From assembly GCF_015350975.1 (NCBI RefSeq), contig NZ_JADKRX010000005.1, forward strand, positions 342,432 through 406,431: DNA of 64,000 nucleotides. The letters are read 5' to 3'. The DNA is from Curtobacterium sp. VKM Ac-1395 (GTDB lineage Bacteria > Actinomycetota > Actinomycetes > Actinomycetales > Microbacteriaceae). Under the pieces are notes generated by a model. That model had not been told where the DNA came from and searched no databases. It worked only from the letters and a program-made list of their open reading frames with translations. Below, in pieces: positions 54,184 to 61,422 of this stretch (positions within the stretch are counted from its first letter, which is position 1; every line of letters begins with the position of its first letter). Both the position numbers and the translations under genes were made by a program.

Positions 54184-54987
54184 ATGCGATGGTTCCGGAA
54201 GATCGTGATCGCGGCCAGTGCCGTCATCGCCGTGGTGGGCTCGTTCATCGGGTCGGGCGCTGCCGGTGGCACGCCCATCCAGGACGCCGCCGGTGGGGCG
54301 CTGTCCGCGTCCTCGACGGCGATCGCACCAGGCGGCCCGGCGTTCGGCATCTGGAGTGTCATCTACGTCGGGCTCATCGCGTTCGCGGTGTGGCAGTTCC
54401 TGCCCCGCCGTACCGACCAGGCCCGCCACGACCGGCTCGCCGTGCCCGCGACGCTGTCCCTGCTGCTCAACGCGGCATGGATCCTGTCCGTGCAGTTCGG
54501 CTTCCTCTGGGCCAGCGAGCCGATCATCGTCGCGCTGCTCGGGGTGCTCGTGTGGGCGTTCGTGGTCCTGCGGCGGACGACGCCGTCCGGCACCGTCGAG
54601 GCGGTCATCACCGACGGCACGTTCGGCCTCTACCTCGGGTGGGTGTGCGTGGCGACGGCGGCGAACACGGCCGCGGTGCTGACGGCGGCGGGCTTCCGCG
54701 GGTTCGGCCTCGGGCAGGACGTCTGGGGCGTCGCCGTGGCAGCGGTCGCCGGGCTCGTCGGGGTCCTCGTGGCGATCGGTGGCCGGGGCCGGCTCTCCCC
54801 GGTCGTCTCCCTCGGCTGGGGTCTGGCGTGGGTCGCGGTCGCGCGGCTCGACGGGCCCCTCGTCTCGGTGCCGACCGCCGTCGCGGCGATCGTGGCCGCG
54901 GCAGCCGCGGTGGTCGTCACGCTCGTCGTGCGGGCCCGCGCGGGCTGGTCCGCCGCGCGCTCGGCCAGTGCCGCCCGCGTGAGCTGA
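54184..54987 (+). CDS. TspO/MBR-related tryptophan-rich sensory-type membrane protein
   Basis: A 267-residue membrane protein with seven to eight helices. The core GPAFGIWSVIYVGLIAFAVWQFLP and LLLNAAWILSVQFGFLWASEPIIVALLGVLVWAFVVLRR carries the aromatic pattern of TspO/MBR-related proteins (W-x-x-x-Y and N-x-x-W). TspO proteins bind porphyrins or sterol-like ligands; this longer form is of unknown ligand. It is followed by the 1.06-kb repeat array, and no terminator is evident before it. Confidence 0.75.
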   Translation: MRWFRKIVIAASAVIAVVGSFIGSGAAGGTPIQDAAGGALSASSTAIAPGGPAFGIWSVIYVGLIAFAVWQFLPRRTDQARHDRLAVPATLSLLLNAAWILSVQFGFLWASEPIIVALLGVLVWAFVVLRRTTPSGTVEAVITDGTFGLYLGWVCVATAANTAAVLTAAGFRGFGLGQDVWGVAVAAVAGLVGVLVAIGGRGRLSPVVSLGWGLAWVAVARLDGPLVSVPTAVAAIVAAAAAVVVTLVVRARAGWSAARSASAARVS

Positions 54988-54997
54988 CGCGGGGGCG

Positions 54998-55104
54998 GGC
55001 TGGCCGCGCGCGGTCGCCCGCGCGCGGCTGCCCGCGCGCGGCTGCCCGCGTGCGGGCTGCCCGCGGGCGGCTGCTCGCGTGCGGGCTGCCCGCGCGCGGC
55101 CGCC
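54998..55104. repeat. GC-only tandem repeat before the array
   Basis: Five units of 14-15 bp with consensus GCTGCCCGCGYGCGG run from 55027 to 55099 (starts 55027, 55041, 55056, 55070 and 55085), with degenerate copies from 54998. The strand is almost free of A and T. It begins about 10 bases after the TspO-like stop codon. Confidence 0.88.
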
Positions 55105-55112
55105 TGTGCACG

Positions 55113-55187
55113 CCGAGACTCGGCCCCGCGGACACTCTGCGGGGCCATCGGCGCGCAGGGTGTCCGGCCGCGCGAGACTCGGCAGCG
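55113..55187. repeat. Array unit A1
   Basis: About 75 bp starting CCGAGACTCGG and ending GCGAGACTCGGCAG. Inside, GCGGACAC and GGTGTCCG face each other around GGCGCGCA, so the unit is one imperfect dyad. Each edge element is itself a CCGAG/CTCGG palindrome. Confidence 0.9.
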
Positions 55188-55250
55188 CACCCGTGCCCGC
55201 CCGCGCCGCACCCCCGTGCCGGCCACACCGGCCGGCGGTCCCGCACGTCC

Positions 55251-55394
55251 GGCGGAAGCGACACCGGGCGTGCAGAAGCGCGACGCGATCGCACCGACGG
55301 CGTCGCTCGATGCGCGGGCATGGAGCCGCCCGCGACGAACGCGACACCGGGCGTGCGCAAGCGCCGCGCTCGCACCGACGGTGTCGCTTCCGCC
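55251..55394. repeat. Array composite B1-linker-B2
   Basis: A 144-bp element bounded by a perfect 14-bp inverted repeat: GGCGGAAGCGACAC at 55251-55264 and GTGTCGCTTCCGCC at 55381-55394. It holds two B units (each GCGACAC...CACCGACGG...GTCGC) joined by a 24-base linker, TCGATGCGCGGGCATGGAG plus CCGCC (55307-55330). The outline is like a non-autonomous element. Confidence 0.85.
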
Positions 55395-55436
55395 GGTACG
55401 TCGTGCGTGCCCGAGCGCCCCGGTGGTCCCGCGGCC

Positions 55437-55512
55437 CCGAGACTCGGCGCCGCGGACACCGTGCGGGGCGTTCGGCGCGCAGGGTGCCCGTCCGAGCGAG
55501 ACTCGGCAGCGC
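55437..55512. repeat. Array unit A2
   Basis: A 76-bp A unit, edges CCGAGACTCGG (55437-55447) and GCGAGACTCGG (55496-55506). It differs from A1 and A4 at only a few positions. The inner facing pair is GCGGACACC and GGTGCCCG. Confidence 0.9.
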
Positions 55513-55555
55513 CACCCGCCGCCCGCGACCGCACGCACGCACGCACGCACCCGAC

Positions 55556-55615
55556 GAAAGCGACACAGCCCGTGCGGAAGCGCCGCGCACTCCGCCGGCC
55601 CGTGTCGCTTCCGCC
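55556..55615. repeat. Array unit B3 (single)
   Basis: One B unit, GAAAGCGACACAG at the left and GTGTCGCTTCCGCC at the right, preceded by a (GCAC)n run at 55531-55550. It is the only B that is not joined to a second one by the linker. Confidence 0.88.
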
Positions 55616-55655
55616 GGTCGGTCGTGCGTGCCCGAGCGCCCGCGGCCCCACGGCC

Positions 55656-55731
55656 CCGAGACTCGGCGCCGTGGACACCGTGCGAGCCGTTCAGCGCGCA
55701 CAGTGTCCGTCCGAGCGAGACTCGGCAGTGC
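55656..55731. repeat. Array unit A3
   Basis: A 76-bp A unit and the clearest dyad of the four: GGACAC at the left faces GTGTCC at the right, and GTGCG faces CGCGCAC. Edges at 55656-55666 and 55715-55725. Confidence 0.9.
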
Positions 55732-55767
55732 GCCACCCGTCGCCGCGGCCGCACGCACGCGCCCGAC

Positions 55768-55910
55768 GAAAGCGACACAGCCCGTGCGGAAGCGCCGCGC
55801 ACTCCCCCCGCCCGTGTCGCTCGATGCGAGGGCATGGAGCCGCCCGCGACCAAAGCGACACCGGGCGTGCGGAAGCGCCGCGCGATCGCACCGACGTTGT
55901 CGCTTCCGCC
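55768..55910. repeat. Array composite B4-linker-B5
   Basis: A 143-bp composite built like B1-linker-B2: GAAAGCGACAC (55768-) at the left, TTGTCGCTTCCGCC (55897-55910) at the right, and the same linker TCGATGCGAGGGCATGGAG plus CCGCC at 55821-55844. The right B is closer to B2 in sequence and the left B is closer to B3. Confidence 0.85.
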
Positions 55911-55948
55911 GGTCGGACGGTCGGTTGGTCGGGCGCACGGTCCCGCGC

Positions 55949-56024
55949 CCGAGACTCGGCGCCGCGGACAGTCTGCGGGGCGTTCGGCGCGCAAGGTGTC
56001 CGGCTGGGCGAGACTCGGCAGCGC
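55949..56024. repeat. Array unit A4
   Basis: The last A unit, edges CCGAGACTCGG (55949-55959) and GCGAGACTCGG (56008-56018). It ends about 20 bases beyond the ald stop codon on the minus strand, so it may also be the terminator of ald. Confidence 0.9.
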
Positions 56025-56043
56025 GCCGCGCGCCGCGCCGCGC

Positions 56044-57144
56044 CTACCGCGCGGACGCGACCAGGCCGTGCGCGGCCGCGACGGCTTCGTTCGTGACGCG
56101 GCCGTCGTGCACGTTGAGCCCACGGGCGAGTGCCGCGTCGGACTCCATCGCCGCCGCCCACCCCTGGTCGGCGATCGCGAGGGCGTAGGGCAGCGTCGCG
56201 TTCGTCAGCGCGATGGTCGAGGTGCGCGGGACGGCTCCGGGCATGTTCGCCACGCAGTAGTAGACGGCGTCGTGCACGGCGAAGGTCGGGTCGTCGTGCG
56301 TGGTCGGCCGCGAGCCCTCGAAGCACCCGCCCTGGTCGATCGCGATGTCGACGAGCACCGAGCCCGGACGCATGTCGGCGACCATCGCGTCGGTGACGAG
56401 CTTCGGCGCCGAGGCACCGGGGATGAGCACGGACCCGATCACCAGGTCGGCCTCGCGCAGTGCCGACGCGATCGCGTGGGACGAGGACCGCAGCGTGGTG
56501 ATGCGGCCGTCGAACCGGGCGTCGAGTGCCCGCAGCCGCGGCAGGCTGATGTCGAACACGGTGACCTCGGCGCCGAGTCCGAGTGCCATCGCAGCGGCGT
56601 GCTCGCCGGCGACCCCACCACCGATCACCACGACGCGGCCCTTCGGCGTGCCGGGGACACCGCCGAGCAGCAGCCCGCGGCCACCGTTCGCGCGGAGCAG
56701 GTGGTTCGCGCCGACCTGGGCGGACAGCCGCCCGGCGATCTCGGACATCGGGGACAGCAACGGCAACGACCGGTCCGGCAGCTGCACGGTCTCGTAGGCG
56801 ATCGCCGTCGCGCCGGAGTCCGTCAGCGCGGTGGTCAGCGCGCGGTCGGCCGCGAGGTGCAGGTAGGTGAACAGCACCTGGCCCGGGCGGATCGACGCGT
56901 ACTCGGACGCGACCGGCTCCTTCACCTTGAGGACGAGCTCGGCGTCCGCCCAGACCTCGGCCGCGCTCGGCACGATCGTGGCCCCGGCGGCGACGTACTC
57001 GGTGTCCGGGAAGGACGATCCGTCGCCGGCACCGGCCTGCACGAGCACCTGGTGTCCGTGGGTCGTGAGCTCACCGACGCCCGCCGGGGTGACGGCGACG
57101 CGGAACTCGTTGTTCTTGATCTCGGTGGGGACGCCGATGCGCAT
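56044..57144 (-). CDS. ald: Alanine dehydrogenase
   Basis: A 366-residue NAD-dependent alanine dehydrogenase (L-alanine to pyruvate and ammonia, reversible). The N-terminal MRIGVPTEIKNNEFRVAVTPAGV is the family signature; catalytic Lys and His are in LVLKVKEP (~73) and TYLHLAAD (~95), and the Rossmann motif is VVIGGGVAGEHAAAMALGLGA (~170-190). AAGGAG lies 6 bases before the ATG. Its 3' side runs straight into the repeat array. Confidence 0.96.
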   Translation of the reverse strand: MRIGVPTEIKNNEFRVAVTPAGVGELTTHGHQVLVQAGAGDGSSFPDTEYVAAGATIVPSAAEVWADAELVLKVKEPVASEYASIRPGQVLFTYLHLAADRALTTALTDSGATAIAYETVQLPDRSLPLLSPMSEIAGRLSAQVGANHLLRANGGRGLLLGGVPGTPKGRVVVIGGGVAGEHAAAMALGLGAEVTVFDISLPRLRALDARFDGRITTLRSSSHAIASALREADLVIGSVLIPGASAPKLVTDAMVADMRPGSVLVDIAIDQGGCFEGSRPTTHDDPTFAVHDAVYYCVANMPGAVPRTSTIALTNATLPYALAIADQGWAAAMESDAALARGLNVHDGRVTNEAVAAAHGLVASAR

Positions 57145-57298
57145 GGCGGACTCCTTCGTGGGCGGTGCGCGGGGTGTCCGCGCTGACCCGACCATCCAGC
57201 CACTCACGTGTGTCCGGCGTGTGACAGCCGAACATCTGGATGATCCTGGGCCGATCCGTGCAGCGCGATTCGGTCAGCCGTGCAGATCGCCCATGCGG

Positions 57299-58324
57299 TC
57301 AGCCCCTGCTGCGGAGCGACTCGCTCGGCAGCTCGCCGAAGCGCACCCGGTACGCGGCGGAGAACCGGCCGAGGTGCCCGAAGCCCCACGCCCGTGCGAT
57401 CTCGGCGACCGAGACCTCGTCACGGTCGGCGCGACGGAGTTCGGCGTGGGCGCCGTCGAGCCGCACCTGCCGGAGCAGCTCCCCCGGCGTCTGGTCGAGG
57501 TGCCGACGCAGCGACTGCTGCAGCCCCCGCGGGCTGAGGCCGGCGGCCGACGCGATCTCCGGCGTGCCGATGGCCTCGGCGGCGTGGGCGTGCACGAACT
57601 CGAGCGCGCGTCGGAGCCGCTCGTGCTCCGGCCCGGTGCCGTCCACCGATGCCCGCCAGACCTCGCGCCGGGGGAAGGCGGTCAGTGCCGCGCGCGCGAA
57701 GGACTCGGCGATGTCGCGGCGTGCGACGGTGCTGAGCTCGGTGCCGCGGTCCAGCCAGGTCGACGAGTTGCGGCGGACGACGTCCTGCCACACGCGGACG
57801 CCCTCGGTCGACGGCCGCTGGAGGGGCTCGAACGCGAAGTCCGGGTCCCCGGTCAGGGCCGTCACGAAGCGGCGGTCGAGCTGGACGATGTTGAGGGAGA
57901 TGTCGCGGTGGTGCATCTCCCAGGTGTCACCGATCGGCAGCACCACGGGCACGCCGGGCTGCAGGTCGACGTGCTCGCCGCGGTGGGAGAACGAGGTCGA
58001 CCCCGACCGCAGCCAGACCACGTGGAACTCGTCGTCGGTGCGGCACGCACCGCGGAAGTCGACGGCGGCACGGGCGGTCCGCAGGGACATGCGCTCGTCG
58101 CCGACCCCGGAGAAGTCCCACGGCGTGTGCCGTGAGGTGCGTCGGACGACCGGTGAGCGGAGGTCGTAGCCCTCGGAGAAGAAGGCGACCGCGTGGTCGA
58201 TGTCGGTGCCCTTGACCCGACGGAACCAGCGCGCGCCCGGGCGCTCCGGAGCACCGGCCACCGGCGTTGTGGGAGGGGTTCCGAGCGTCGTGGCCGACGG
58301 CCGGGTCTGCGTGGAGAGCACCAT
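57299..58324 (-). CDS. AraC-family transcriptional regulator
   Basis: A 341-residue regulator. The N-terminal ~200 residues form a cupin-like ligand domain (GVPVVLPIGDTWEMHHRD), and the C-terminal two-helix-turn-helix domain reads EAIGTPEIASAAGLSPRGLQQSLRRHLDQTPGELLRQVRLDGAHAELRRADRDEVSVAEIARAWGFGHLGRFSAAYRVRFGELP. It resembles AraC_binding_2-type activators. The ligand is unknown. It is 154 bases upstream of ald on the same strand. Confidence 0.9.
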   Translation of the reverse strand: MVLSTQTRPSATTLGTPPTTPVAGAPERPGARWFRRVKGTDIDHAVAFFSEGYDLRSPVVRRTSRHTPWDFSGVGDERMSLRTARAAVDFRGACRTDDEFHVVWLRSGSTSFSHRGEHVDLQPGVPVVLPIGDTWEMHHRDISLNIVQLDRRFVTALTGDPDFAFEPLQRPSTEGVRVWQDVVRRNSSTWLDRGTELSTVARRDIAESFARAALTAFPRREVWRASVDGTGPEHERLRRALEFVHAHAAEAIGTPEIASAAGLSPRGLQQSLRRHLDQTPGELLRQVRLDGAHAELRRADRDEVSVAEIARAWGFGHLGRFSAAYRVRFGELPSESLRSRG

Positions 58325-58389
58325 GGGCGAGAACGTATCGACCACCACCGACAAATCACCACGCCGAACGGACCAGCCGGAGGGCCGGC

Positions 58390-59352
58390 TCAGTTCTGCA
58401 GGATCGCCTGCCCGATGCTCTCGTCGAGGATCAGGTCCGTCACGAGCCCGGCTGCGAGCGCCCCGCGGAGCGACGCCGCCTTGCCCCGCCCGGCGACCAC
58501 GCAGATCCGCCGCGGTGCCCGCTTGATGATGTCCAGGTCGGGGCCACCGGCGCGGGCGTTCAGCCCGATGTCCCGCCACGACCCGTCCGCGCGGTAGAAC
58601 ACCGTCGAGACGTCGCCGACGACGCCAGCGCGGGTGAGCTCCTCGCGGTCGGCGGGGTCGAGGTACCCGCCGGAGTAGACGTGCGAGGGCACCGGGGCCT
58701 GCGGCGCACCGACACCGAACACGACGACGTCCATCCGCTCGTGCAGGTCGAGCACGCGGCGGATGGAGCGCTCGCGGAACAGGGCTTCCTTCGTCGCGGG
58801 GTCGTCGAAGAACGCCGGCACGGGGAACTGCTGCACGAGGGCGCCGTACGCCTCGCCGAACCGCCGGAGGATCTCGGACGCGTAGACGATGCCGGTGGTG
58901 CGGGTGTTCGCGGCGCCGTTCACCTGCACGACCGTGGACCCGTGGGTGGTCTTCGGCACGAGGAACCGGCTGACGGCGCTCACCGTCGAGCCCCACGACA
59001 GGCCGATCACCATGTTCGACTCGATGTACTGGGTCAGGATCCGGGCCGCCGACAGCGCCACCCGTTCCAGGCGGTCGACGTCGCTCGTGTGGTCCGGCAC
59101 CGGCACCACGTGGGCGTGCACCCCGAACCGTGCACGGATGTTCCGACTGAGTGCCGCGGCCTGGTCCAGGGGCGACCGGATCTGGATGTCGACGAGCCCG
59201 GTGTCCCTGGCGTGCTTGAGCAACCGGGAGACCGACGACCGGGACGTGCCGAGCTCGTCCGCGATGGCGTCCATCGTCAGGTCCTGCAGGTAGTACAGGT
59301 GTGCAGCGCGCAGGGCCTGCTGCGTCCGCATCGGCTGTGCCGCGTCGCTCAC
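58390..59352 (-). CDS. SorC/DeoR-type sugar-binding transcriptional regulator
   Basis: A 320-residue SorC regulator. An N-terminal HTH (LRAAHLYYLQDLTMDAIADELGTSRSSVSRLLKHARDTGLVDIQI, ~11-55) is followed by a sugar-phosphate-binding domain with GLSWGSTVSAVSRFL, and VVQVNG. It is divergent from glpD and likely controls it and itself in answer to glycerol 3-phosphate or a related phospho-sugar, through two TGCACG-N2-CGTGCA sites. GTG start at 59352; ATG 59331 is possible. Confidence 0.9.
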   Translation of the reverse strand: MSDAAQPMRTQQALRAAHLYYLQDLTMDAIADELGTSRSSVSRLLKHARDTGLVDIQIRSPLDQAAALSRNIRARFGVHAHVVPVPDHTSDVDRLERVALSAARILTQYIESNMVIGLSWGSTVSAVSRFLVPKTTHGSTVVQVNGAANTRTTGIVYASEILRRFGEAYGALVQQFPVPAFFDDPATKEALFRERSIRRVLDLHERMDVVVFGVGAPQAPVPSHVYSGGYLDPADREELTRAGVVGDVSTVFYRADGSWRDIGLNARAGGPDLDIIKRAPRRICVVAGRGKAASLRGALAAGLVTDLILDESIGQAILQN

Positions 59353-59410
59353 CAGGTCCACCCTGCAAGGGAACTCGCTGGACCTGCGCTCGTGTTCATG
59401 GAGCCAACCA

Positions 59411-59424
59411 TGCACGGACGTGCA
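59411..59424. promoter_or_regulatory. SorC-type operator 1
   Basis: TGCACG-GA-CGTGCA, a perfect 6-bp inverted repeat, 59 bases before the SorC start in the divergent gap with glpD. Confidence 0.65.
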
Positions 59425-59443
59425 CGGCCTCTGCAACCTCGGT

Positions 59444-59458
59444 CGAGCCTCCTGTCCG
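59444..59458. repeat. Half copy of the dispersed palindrome
   Basis: CGAGCCTCCTGTCCG, the right arm of the dispersed palindrome with one change, between the two SorC-type operators. No left arm is nearby. Confidence 0.6.
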
Positions 59459-59485
59459 CCGTGCCGGACGTGCCCACAGACGTGC

Positions 59486-59499
59486 TGCACGTTCGTGCA
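59486..59499. promoter_or_regulatory. SorC-type operator 2
   Basis: TGCACG-TT-CGTGCA, the same palindrome as at 59411 with a different central pair. The two sites are 75 bp apart (about seven helical turns), which would allow looping by a tetrameric regulator. This one is 82 bases before the glpD start. Confidence 0.68.
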
Positions 59500-59580
59500 C
59501 GCAAGTTGCCACGACTTCTCAGCGGGCGCACGATCGATGGAGACCACCAGAACCGACCCCAGAAAGCGACGCGTACGCAC

Positions 59581-61323
59581 ATGTCGAAGACGACGCAGCC
59601 CCGACGCACGGTGACCGACCTCACCGAGCGCCCGAACGCACAGGTCCTCATCGTGGGTGGCGGCATCAACGGCATCGCCACCTTCCGCGACCTCGCCCTG
59701 CAGGGCGTCGACGTCGCGCTCGTCGAGCGCGGCGACTACGCATCCGGCGCCTCCGCGGCGTCGAGCCACATGATCCACGGCGGCATCCGCTACCTCGAGA
59801 ACGGCGAGTTCCGCCTCGTCCGCGAGAGCGTGCAGGAGCGCAACGGCCTGATCCGCATCGCCCCGCACTACGTCAAGCCGCTGCAGACGACGATGCCGAT
59901 CTTCTCGACGTTCTCCGGCATCATGAACGCCCCGCTCCGCATGCTGACGCACAAGCAGCGCTCCACGAAGGAGCGCGGCGCGATGCTCATCAAGATCGGC
60001 ATGACGATCTACGACTCCTTCTCCCGCGACGGCGGCTCGGTCCCCAAGCACGTCTTCCGCACGAAGAAGGCGGCACTGGCGGACATGCCGGCCCTCAACA
60101 AGGACCTGAAGTACACGGGCACCTACTACGACGCCTCGGTGCACGAGCCGGAGCGCCTGGCGCTCGACGTCCTCAAGGACGGCCTGGCCGCCGGCACCGG
60201 GACCGGCTCCGCCGCGACCGCCCGTGCGACCAACTACGTCGAGGCCGCGGGCACCCGCGACGGCGGCGTCCTGCTCCGCGACCGCGAGACCGGCGAGGAG
60301 TTCGCCTTCCAGGTGGACGTCGTGATCAACGCCTCCGGGCCGTGGACCGACCTCACGAACCAGGCGTTCGGCGGCGAGACGAAGTTCATGGGCGGCACCA
60401 AGGGCTCGCACATCGTCGTGCACAACGACGAGCTCCTCGAGGCCACCAAGGGCCGCGAGCTGTTCTTCGAGAACGACGACGGACGCATCGTCCTGATCTA
60501 CCCGCTCAAGGGCCGGGTCCTCATCGGCACCACCGACATCGACGCCGACCCGTCGAAGCCGGTCGTGACCACCGACGAGGAGATCGACTACTTCTTCGGG
60601 CTCGTCAAGCACGTGTTCCCGCAGATCGACGTCACCCGCGACCACATCGTCTACAGCTACTCGGGCATCCGCCCGCTCCCCCGTCACGAGGACACCGCCC
60701 CCGGCTTCGTCTCCCGCGACTACCGCATCGTGGACACCACGATCCCCGGGCTCGGGAAGACGACCGTGCTGTCGCTGGTGGGCGGCAAGTGGACCACCTT
60801 CCGCGCCCTCGCCGCGCACCTGTCGACCGAGGCCACGCAGAAGCTCGGCATGGCCCGCAAGGTCGACACGACCGGCATTCCGATCGGCGGTGGCAAGGAG
60901 TTCCCGACTACGGACGCCCAGCGCGCCCTGTGGGTCAAGTCGCACCGCGACGGTCTCGACACCGAGCTGGTCGAGGGGCTCCTGCAGCGCTACGGCACCC
61001 GTGCCGCCGAGGTCGTGGACGTCCTGACGGACGGTCCGGTCGAGCCGCTCGAGTCCGACGCCGGGCTCACCCGTGCCGAGGTGGCCTACTTCGCCCAGCA
61101 CGAGCACGCCGTGCACCTGATCGACGTGGTGCTGCGTCGCACGAACCTCGCGTTCGTCGGCGGGGTCACGATCGACCTGCTCGACGAGCTGGCCGACGTC
61201 CTCGCCGGTGTCCTCGGCTGGGACGCCGAGCAGCGCGCGGACGAGGTCCAGCACACGCTCGACGTCCTGCGCGAGTCGCACGGCGTGGTCGTGCCGCTGA
61301 CCGCGTCGGCGGCGCACGCCTGA
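59581..61323 (+). CDS. glpD: Aerobic glycerol-3-phosphate dehydrogenase
   Basis: A 580-residue FAD enzyme that oxidises sn-glycerol 3-phosphate to dihydroxyacetone phosphate and feeds electrons to quinone at the membrane. FAD motif VLIVGGGINGIATFRDLALQG (~23-43), SSHMIHGGIRYLENGEF, and the C-terminal GGKWTTFRALA are the family blocks. It is divergent from a SorC regulator, with two palindromic operators between. It ends in a bidirectional palindrome. Confidence 0.95.
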   Translation: MSKTTQPRRTVTDLTERPNAQVLIVGGGINGIATFRDLALQGVDVALVERGDYASGASAASSHMIHGGIRYLENGEFRLVRESVQERNGLIRIAPHYVKPLQTTMPIFSTFSGIMNAPLRMLTHKQRSTKERGAMLIKIGMTIYDSFSRDGGSVPKHVFRTKKAALADMPALNKDLKYTGTYYDASVHEPERLALDVLKDGLAAGTGTGSAATARATNYVEAAGTRDGGVLLRDRETGEEFAFQVDVVINASGPWTDLTNQAFGGETKFMGGTKGSHIVVHNDELLEATKGRELFFENDDGRIVLIYPLKGRVLIGTTDIDADPSKPVVTTDEEIDYFFGLVKHVFPQIDVTRDHIVYSYSGIRPLPRHEDTAPGFVSRDYRIVDTTIPGLGKTTVLSLVGGKWTTFRALAAHLSTEATQKLGMARKVDTTGIPIGGGKEFPTTDAQRALWVKSHRDGLDTELVEGLLQRYGTRAAEVVDVLTDGPVEPLESDAGLTRAEVAYFAQHEHAVHLIDVVLRRTNLAFVGGVTIDLLDELADVLAGVLGWDAEQRADEVQHTLDVLRESHGVVVPLTASAAHA

Positions 61324-61335
61324 TCACGGCCCACT

Positions 61336-61383
61336 GACGGACGGGAGGCCCGGTACCAGCTGGTACCGGGCCTCCCGTTCGTC
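61336..61383. terminator. Dispersed palindrome copy between glpD and the phosphatase gene
   Basis: A 48-bp palindrome with one mismatch, halves 61336-61359 and 61360-61383, outer GACGGACGGGAGGCCCGG and centre TACCAGCTGGTA. It lies between two convergent genes and can end both. Its centre and flanks closely match the copy at 50775. Confidence 0.9.
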
Positions 61384-61422
61384 TGTGGCCGGGTCGCGTC
61401 GACCGGGCGTCGCTCTCGCTCG

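Larger units (their letters stand above)
54988..56043. repeat. 1.06-kb gene-free higher-order repeat array
   Basis: The gap between the convergent TspO-like and ald genes has no credible gene. It holds, in order, a 14-15-bp GC tandem repeat, then A1, B1-linker-B2, A2, B3, A3, B4-linker-B5 and A4, with related spacers between them. The pattern A-spacer-B(-linker-B)-spacer repeats three times (A starts at 55113, 55437, 55656 and 55949) and closes with a fourth A. Long open frames here are an effect of GC content and of the repeats, not coding sequence. Confidence 0.93.

Noticed and set aside
54073..55938. A 621-codon open frame on the minus strand (and several long plus-strand frames) across the TspO-like gene and the array.
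   Set aside because: They are antisense to a membrane protein gene or made of Arg/Ala/Pro-rich translation of the repeats, lack ribosome sites, and are expected from the scarcity of stop codons at this GC content.
54988..56043. The array as a CRISPR locus.
   Set aside because: The repeats are long dyads of two types with related, not unique, spacers, and no cas gene is in the window.
58390..61317. A 975-codon minus-strand frame through sorC and antisense to glpD.
   Set aside because: Only the sorC part (to 59352) has family motifs; the rest is antisense to the well-conserved glpD.
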